The notes beneath the pieces are model-generated. The model saw nothing but the letters and a program-made list of their open reading frames with translations, searched no databases and was not told where the DNA came from. Shown here piece by piece: positions 58,607 to 64,000 of a stretch of 64,000 nt of DNA (positions are counted from its first letter, which is position 1; every line of letters begins with the position of its first letter). The stretch is from positions 196,180,947 to 196,244,946 of the forward strand of contig NC_135783.1 of assembly GCF_051106095.1 (NCBI RefSeq), given 5' to 3'. The translations under genes were made by a program, and so were the position numbers. This DNA is from Pogona vitticeps (lineage: Eukaryota; Chordata; Lepidosauria; Squamata; Agamidae).

Positions 58607-60074
58607 TTTTGATCTAAGTCAAGTTGTTGGAGACTGTGTCCATCTCCACCAATCACTTGCAACTGCCAGGGCTCCGTTAATTGTTAGTTTAGAGAGGTAG
58701 TTAGAATTCTCAGCTAGAGAGAATTCCATCTCACACTCTGAAGTGCCTTATTGAAGTGTGATCTCAGGATTCTGTAGGATGTCACCCTGACAATTCAAGT
58801 GGAATCAAACTGGTGGAACCCTGCAATGCAGCTGCACTCTTACATCCTTAGCAAGAAGTGCAGCACTTGTAAGGGAAATTTCAAGGCAAACGAAAGCAAG
58901 GATGACTCTGATTTTCTGAATAGAAGAGTATTGTACTTGACTCTGGGTGAGTGAGTTTCAGAACCGATTCTTGGAAGTTCACGTTTAAGGCTGTATCTTG
59001 TTAATTAATGAACTGCATGGTGTTAGCCTATTTGAATTTGATTGTAGAGACAAGTGGTTGGGTGGGTGTACAAGAGCACAGAAGGCCAAGATATTCTCCT
59101 GCATGTAAAAGGACATCATCTTAAAATCTAAAGGCTTGAAGGCCAATTGACTGTAAAATGGCAGGTCTGCGTTGGTGATTGTGTTATGTTAAATAATGGA
59201 TTCCCAGTAAAGTGATGGTTGTGCCAAAATCTGTTCACCATGGGACAGCAGGGGTCAGAACAGTGGAGCCCAGTGGTGGACCTGCGAGCTGAGAATGACC
59301 TGTGGACTGTAGCAAAAGCTATTCATGGTCAGTTTGTTGGATATCTATTGATCCTCATGAGTCTAGACAGCAGGGAGAGTTTATGGAGTAGAATGGTACC
59401 TCCCCCAAAATATGCTGGGGAAGGACAGACTTCACCCTGCCTTTGTCGTGCTGGTAACCTTCATCTTCTTGACCCACCAACCAGAGACTAGGATCACTGT
59501 GCCAGGAGTTAATCTCATAAATACAGATTTGGACTGCATGTGTGCCTTCAGTGGCCAGAAGCTTACTATTTAGTGTAATTGTGTAAACTGCAGCAGTGAA
59601 TTGCCACTCAGTGATAAGTTGTCGATTGTGTCCTTGAACTGGTGCACAACAAGGGAGACACGCAGCAACTAGTTAAGGAACAGAAATTTCCCACTGCAAT
59701 TAATACCACTACATTGATACCCATGTTAACTAACCAACTGAATTCTGGCCAAGGCAATCTGTCAATAAACAGGCATACTCAAAGAGACTCAGAGAAATTT
59801 GTTGTAAGTAGGCTACAACACCTTAGATCCAAAAGTCTGGAGGAAGTCAGGTTGGAAATTGCAATCTGCAGTGTTAAATGCAGCCAAAACCTGGGCATCC
59901 TAAAATGCTTTCATGTCCTTTTTAGTAAGCAATTCCTTCTTCTGTCACTTTTGCTGTTATTGTCATGGCTTTCTCACATAGACTATACACCTATGGACTG
60001 GAGGGCAATAAAGGCAGATTGTGAGTATGATGTTCCAGCATGTTGTGTGTCACATTGCAAACAGGGCATAAATT
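58607..60074. other. Unassigned sequence left of PPP1R1C
   Basis: Short open frames here (for example around 59220 and 59640) show no family features and one runs into the MITE at 60083. No gene supported. Confidence 0.4.
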
Positions 60075-60082
60075 GTCTAGAA

Positions 60083-60218
60083 CAGTGGTCCCCAACCTTG
60101 GGCCTCCAAATGTTCCTGGACTACAACTCCCAGAAGCCTTCACCACCACCTCTGCTGGCCAGGATTTCTGGGAGTTGAAGTCCAAGAACATCTGGAGGCC
60201 CAAGGTTGGAGACCACTG
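60083..60218. mobile_element. 136-bp hAT MITE with perfect 8-bp target duplication
   Basis: CAGTGGTCCCCAACCTTGGG and the inverse CCAAGGTTGGAGACCACTG bound the element. GTCTAGAA lies at 60075-60082 and 60219-60226, a typical hAT target (NTCTAGAN). It sits about 110 bases beyond the PPP1R1C poly(A) signals. Confidence 0.94.
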
Positions 60219-60326
60219 GTCTAGAAGACCTTTGCAAGCGAAACATGTTTTCCCTTCCGATGGCTTTTTCTTCAGTTAGAAACACTGCACAAAACACCAA
60301 TTAGTCCAAATGTTATGTAACAGTTA

Positions 60327-60718
60327 TTTATTTATTTTTAGCATTCAAATCTGTATTATTTACAACTGATCTTAGACTGCAGCCCACATTCAGAATTTAA
60401 GCTGTGGCAGCACTAAAGATAAAGAAGACAACATATTTGCAGCTATATGTCTGAAATTATTGTTATTATCATTATTTTTTAAAAAAGAAAAAATGGCATT
60501 TAAAGAAATTGTTATTTTCAATTATAAGGTCATATACACTGTTTCTGCAAGTTGCTGTAAAATCCACCATAAAAATCCTCCTTCTGCTGCATACTGAGTG
60601 AGATGAAGACTGCTTTGGGTCAGGAATGTAAGCAAGAAGAGTTCCATTTGCAAGTACAGAAATTTTTAGCAGTTCAGTTTTTGACAATAAAGGCCCTTCC
60701 ACAGTTGCCTGGTGCCAG
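60327..60718 (-). other. PPP1R1C: PPP1R1C 3' UTR with poly(A) signals
   Basis: Downstream of the TAA the minus strand runs about 390 bases to two overlapping AATAAA hexamers (minus-strand positions 60336-60331 and 60332-60327). No known repeat is obvious between stop and hexamers. The cleavage site should lie slightly to the left. Extent is inferred from the signals only. Confidence 0.55.
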
Positions 60719-60807
60719 TTAGGGGCTCCACCCTTCTTCTCTTTCGTTGACTCCTTCCTCTTCTTCTGGAAATGCTGATTCATTCTGGTTTTTTAGATGC
60801 TTAATCC
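60719..60807 (-). CDS. PPP1R1C: PPP1R1C terminal coding exon
   Basis: Read on the minus strand, TTTACAG is followed by two bases completing a glycine codon and then IKHLKNQNESAFPEEEEGVN, EREEGWSP and a TAA stop. Human PPP1R1C ends GVKHLKGQNESAFPEEEEGTNEREEQRDH as I remember it, so 20 or so residues match almost exactly and only the last few differ. The protein is a small (about 110 aa) cytosolic inhibitor of protein phosphatase 1. The exons carrying the KIQF inhibitor motif and the QSVYTPP region were not found in 60.8-64 kb and should lie beyond the window. The gene faces PDE1A tail to tail, as in human. Neighbouring repeats have not entered the exon. Confidence 0.88.
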
Positions 60808-60819
60808 CTGTAAATGTAA

Positions 60820-61060
60820 AATTGATTTTTTGATTTATTGATATTTACCCCGACTTTCTTCTTTAAAAAAAGACCCAAGGCATAATCATTAAAAGACAAT
60901 ATTTGAAAGCTAAAAAAGTAAGTATAGAGATATTAAAAAGAATCAAACAAATATGATGCTAAAATGGTAAATAAAGTCAACACCAAAAAATAGATTCAAA
61001 GCAACAAGGTACAACACTCCTTTTAAAACCCCCAGTTTTTGCAGGACTGCTCAAGAGTAC
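60820..61060 (-). repeat. L2-like LINE tail fragment, antisense, in PPP1R1C intron
   Basis: TTTATTGATATTTACCCCGA, an A-rich stretch with AATCATTAAAAGACAATAT and CTGCTCAAGAGTA resemble a reversed L2-like 3' end. It begins only about 15 bases upstream of the terminal exon. Confidence 0.45.
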
Positions 61061-61089
61061 TTTTAGTCTTGTGGTATCCAGGAGACATA

Positions 61090-62870
61090 AGAAGAGGCTC
61101 CTGAAGGAAGGGCAATCAAAATTCTCAGCTGGAACATTGCTGGCTGGAACAGGGCCTCGTTAGATACTGAAACCCTTTCCTTTTTAACAAATTTCGACTG
61201 TATCATGCTACAGGAATCCCGGCTCTGCAACTCCTCTGACATAAACAGGTATAACTCCTGCCTACTCATGGAGAAGCTCCAAGGATGCCCCTAAGGGGGA
61301 CTACTTTGTTTTACATCAAGTAATCTAGGAAAATCATCTCTTCTTCTCCTATGTCTACAAAGCTATCTATGATGGTAAAGATAGCTACCAACCCCAAGGA
61401 AAGCTTGCCGGTAAATATTTTCCTTCCTCCAAAACCTTTTAGTAGAGACATTGATAATTAGCGGCCAACCTTAGAAGAATATCTGCTAGATCTTTAGAGC
61501 AGCCACCCGCAAGCCATCTTAATAATTGGAGGTGACTTGAATGCCAGGATTGGTTTGGGTGACAGCAAGCTGCTCCTCTCCAAGTTCTTCACTGTAACAC
61601 CACAGCAGGAATCCACCATTCTAAGGACAATCAATAGACCAGGGGCCAAACTGATGAACATGACTTCTAGACTATCACTTGCAATTGTTAATGGCATTAA
61701 TATCATTGACCCCTTTGGAGATTGCACATTTATCTCCTCTCAAGGAGCAAGTGTCATCGATTATATGCTGATTGTAGACTCCAGCTTTTCTAAAATACTG
61801 GAATTAAAAGTAAACAATCAAGGTACAAGTGACCACCTACCCATTTCCATCGAAGTATCAATAGAGGCGACATCAAGTCCAAACACTAGCCTAATCGGAC
61901 CTCAGGCACTGCCCTCTAGGTGAAGATGGTCCAAAGGATCAGCCAAAGTTGTAATAGAAATATTTCATACTGCAGAAGCAGAAGAACTAGAAAAGGAAAT
62001 TTTGGCTGAGCAAAATTCCCACTTAGCTCTGGAACAGCTGGTGTCAAATCACCAAACTATATGATGCAGTTTGACTGAACAGTAGAAAAAGGAAAAGGAG
62101 ACAAAGCAAATTTCATTCTCACACAAAGAGATGGTTTGACAAAGACTGTAGAAAGGCCAAAAATCATACTAAATGATCCTACAAACTCTTCTTTATTACA
62201 AATCAGAAGGAAATACAAAATCACACTGAAAGAGGAGAAATATCAGTCGACAAGGTCTGTATAAGCCAAGGTAACTGCAGCCACAAAAGAGAAGCCAAAT
62301 GTATTCCTCTGGCACCTAATTACTCCCATCTTAAAGCCACGAGGCAACATTCACATTTTAGTACCAGCAGCGTCCTGGGAAAAACACTTAGAGACTCTCT
62401 ATAAAAGGCATGAATGAGAACTGGACTTAAATTTTGAGATCAATCTCAAACAAATTCCTGAATGGGAATGTGTCACCTGTCATGAAGTTGCTAAATTGAT
62501 CAAAAAGTTAAAATTGTAGAAATTCCCTGGCCTGGACTCATTTCCTACAGAACTGCTAAATACAGCCCCAAGTTGGTGGGCACAGGTGCTTGCACCTTTA
62601 TTTACCCTAATCAACAAGGATGGAAATATTCCAGTTTCATGGAAAACATCATTGGTTGCCCCCATATATATAAAAAATGTAACAAGACTGATCCAAAGAA
62701 CAACAGACTGATCAGCAAGCCTTATGCATTGCTCTTAAAAAGAAAGTTGATGCGCTGGGCAGATGACGAGAAGATACTGGGTGATGAAGAAGGAGGCTTC
62801 AGAAAAGGCCACTCCTACCCAGAGCTGGCGTTTAGGTACAACAGAACAACTTGGAAAAACTCCAGCTAGC
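61090..62870 (+). mobile_element. APE-type LINE, endonuclease and start of reverse transcriptase
   Basis: The + strand opens IKILSWNIAGWNRA near 61.12 kb, then IIGGDLNARIGLGDSKLL (61.53 kb) and ASVIDYMLIVDSSFSK with TSDHLPISIEV (61.75-61.85 kb), which are endonuclease motifs. From 62.52 kb follow PGLDSFPTELLNTAP and APIYKKCNKTDPKN-like reverse transcriptase sequence, ending ADDEKILGDEEGGFRKGHS. Several frame changes break it. The rest of the reverse transcriptase is absent, as an antisense L2-like element begins. Clade unresolved. It lies in PPP1R1C intron sequence. Confidence 0.78.
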
Positions 62871-62874
62871 CTTC

Positions 62875-63545
62875 CTTCACAATCACTCACTAAGGCAAAG
62901 AGAAAGGTTTTTGCCTGCTTGCAGAAGGACAGCAAAGATGGGGCCCAGCCTGACTTCCCGTGGGAGGGGGTTCTGGAGTCTGGACGCAGCGACAGAGAAG
63001 ACCCTCTCTAATATCCCCACCAAACTCAACTGTGAGAAAGGCCTTATCTGAAGATCCTAACGTCTAGGCAGCTTCATAAAGGGAGATACGGTCCTTGAGA
63101 TAGCTTACACCCAAGTTATTTAGGGCTTTATAAATTAAAAATAGCACTTTGGATTGTGCCCAGAACTGAATCAGCACTGAGCTGCTGTAACAGTGGGTTT
63201 GTGCGACCCCTATAACCAGCCCCATTTAACAATCTGGCTGCAGCATTTTGGACCTGCTGACGTTTCTGAGCACTTTCCAAAGGCAGCCCTCACATACAGT
63301 GCATTGCAGTACTATCAAAGTTATGTGTCACCGTGACCAGATCGGACCTCTCCAGCAATGGGTGTAGCTGGCACACTACTTTTAACTGTGCAAAGGAACT
63401 CCTGGCCACTGCTGAAACCTGGGCATCCAGGCTCAGAGATGAATCCAGGACAAGCTGTGTTTTCAGAGAGAGTGCAACCCTGTTCAGAGCGCAACAGGCT
63501 ACAACCCTGGTTCGTCCTTGCCCTAACAACAAGCATCACATGCTT
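62875..63545 (-). mobile_element. L2-like LINE 3' region, antisense
   Basis: The minus strand reads LVLDSSLSLDAQVSAVARSS and FAQLKVVCQLHPLLERSDLV TVTH at 63.3-63.45 kb, the reverse transcriptase C-terminal part of L2-type LINEs. The + strand shows GAGGGGGTTCTGGAGTCTGG, TTTAGGGCTTTATAAATTAA and CTGCAGCATTTTGGACCTGC as the reversed 3' region. No complete frame. Confidence 0.75.
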
Positions 63546-63549
63546 GTCA

Positions 63550-64000
63550 TACTCCTAACCTGTTGGCTCAGGCTCCACAAGGCCATGAATGTGGAAGGCA
63601 AGGCAGCTGATCCCTTATCAGAGCTGCTCCATGATCAGGAATGTTCTTGTGCCATCGCACAAATGGTGCTTGCTGATCCTTCGTGCTCCCGTGCTTTGTC
63701 TCGGTCTTTCAGGCCCCTATCTGTATGGGGAGGACAAAGACCCTTCGCTTTCTCTCAACCCTATATTGCTTTATGAAACATCTGAAGCTTTCCGTGCCGC
63801 TAGTTAAGATCGACTCAGTATTCCCTGGGCTAGGCACACTCGCCCTTTTTTTATCTTCTGTACAAAGACACGGGCTTGTCCAATTGTTGTTTATGAGAAT
63901 AATATACTTTTTTCTCTGTACAACGGAAAAATAAAGCCTGGGCCTTTGGCCCTAAACTTATAAAACTTCTTTAAATAAGCCAATGTTAATGTTCAACTTT
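63550..64000. other. Unassigned sequence at window end
   Basis: No exon of PPP1R1C with QSVYTPP-type sequence or other gene was recognised; the stretch is probably intron of PPP1R1C. Confidence 0.35.

Noticed and set aside
59642-60178. 178-codon open frame with a hydrophobic segment
   Set aside because: It ends inside the 136-bp hAT MITE and has no splice context or recognisable domain.

Overview
The window is vertebrate nuclear DNA, most likely from a squamate reptile (lizard or snake). The reasons are a near-complete tRNA-derived SINE with a Bov-B-like 3' tail (Sauria SINE type), other tRNA-SINEs, CR1, L2-like, RTE-like and L1 LINE pieces, many hAT, Tigger-like and Tc1 DNA transposon remnants, and host genes with short exons and consensus splice sites. 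Nothing suggests a prokaryote or virus. Species cannot be named from this sequence alone.

Host genes. Six consecutive coding exons on the + strand (2744-15532) have compatible phases and encode the C-terminal third of a calmodulin-dependent cyclic nucleotide phosphodiesterase. The tail before the last exon resembles PDE1A more than PDE1B or PDE1C. The exons carry the last metal-ligand region (HAADISHP) and the nucleotide-binding SQIGF region. The sixth exon gives a tail of about 100 residues that I do not recognise from mammals. It ends at a splice donor, so at least one further exon must follow; I offer one weak candidate near 19.05 kb. On the - strand, 60719-60807 is the terminal coding exon of PPP1R1C, a small inhibitor of protein phosphatase 1, with poly(A) signals near 60.33 kb. 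From memory, PDE1A and PPP1R1C are also tail-to-tail neighbours in human, so conserved synteny supports both calls. The other exons of both genes lie outside the window or were not found.

Layout. 1-15.5 kb: PDE1A exons and introns, with SINEs, small hAT-like elements, microsatellites and an L2-like LINE. 15.5-24 kb: SINE copies, a hAT MITE with a perfect 8-bp target duplication, and much unassigned sequence. 24-31 kb: an antisense CR1 LINE split exactly at a TA by a palindromic Tigger-like element, a second Tigger-type element with two left ends, and an antisense RTE-like LINE lacking its 3' half. 32.5-33.6 kb: an old LTR-like fossil. 34.9-42.4 kb: a CpG-rich hAT element, a tandem repeat of about 150 bp, CR1 and R4-like LINE scraps, and a palindromic Tigger-like element. 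45-55.4 kb: SINE, Tigger-like element, mirrored telomere-like hexamer arrays, an L1 3' end with a 48-bp inverted repeat, and a decayed Tc1 transposase gene. 57.8-64 kb: two 136-bp hAT MITEs with perfect target duplications, a Tigger-like element, the PPP1R1C exon, a LINE with an endonuclease domain and an L2-like LINE.

About 45 kb separates the last supported PDE1A exon from the PPP1R1C stop codon, and much of it is transposon-derived. I see no undescribed multi-gene system. The strongest unusual signals are the long PDE1A tail exon, the L1 fold-back, the mirrored telomere-like arrays, the roughly 150-bp tandem repeat and the family of self-complementary Tigger-like elements.
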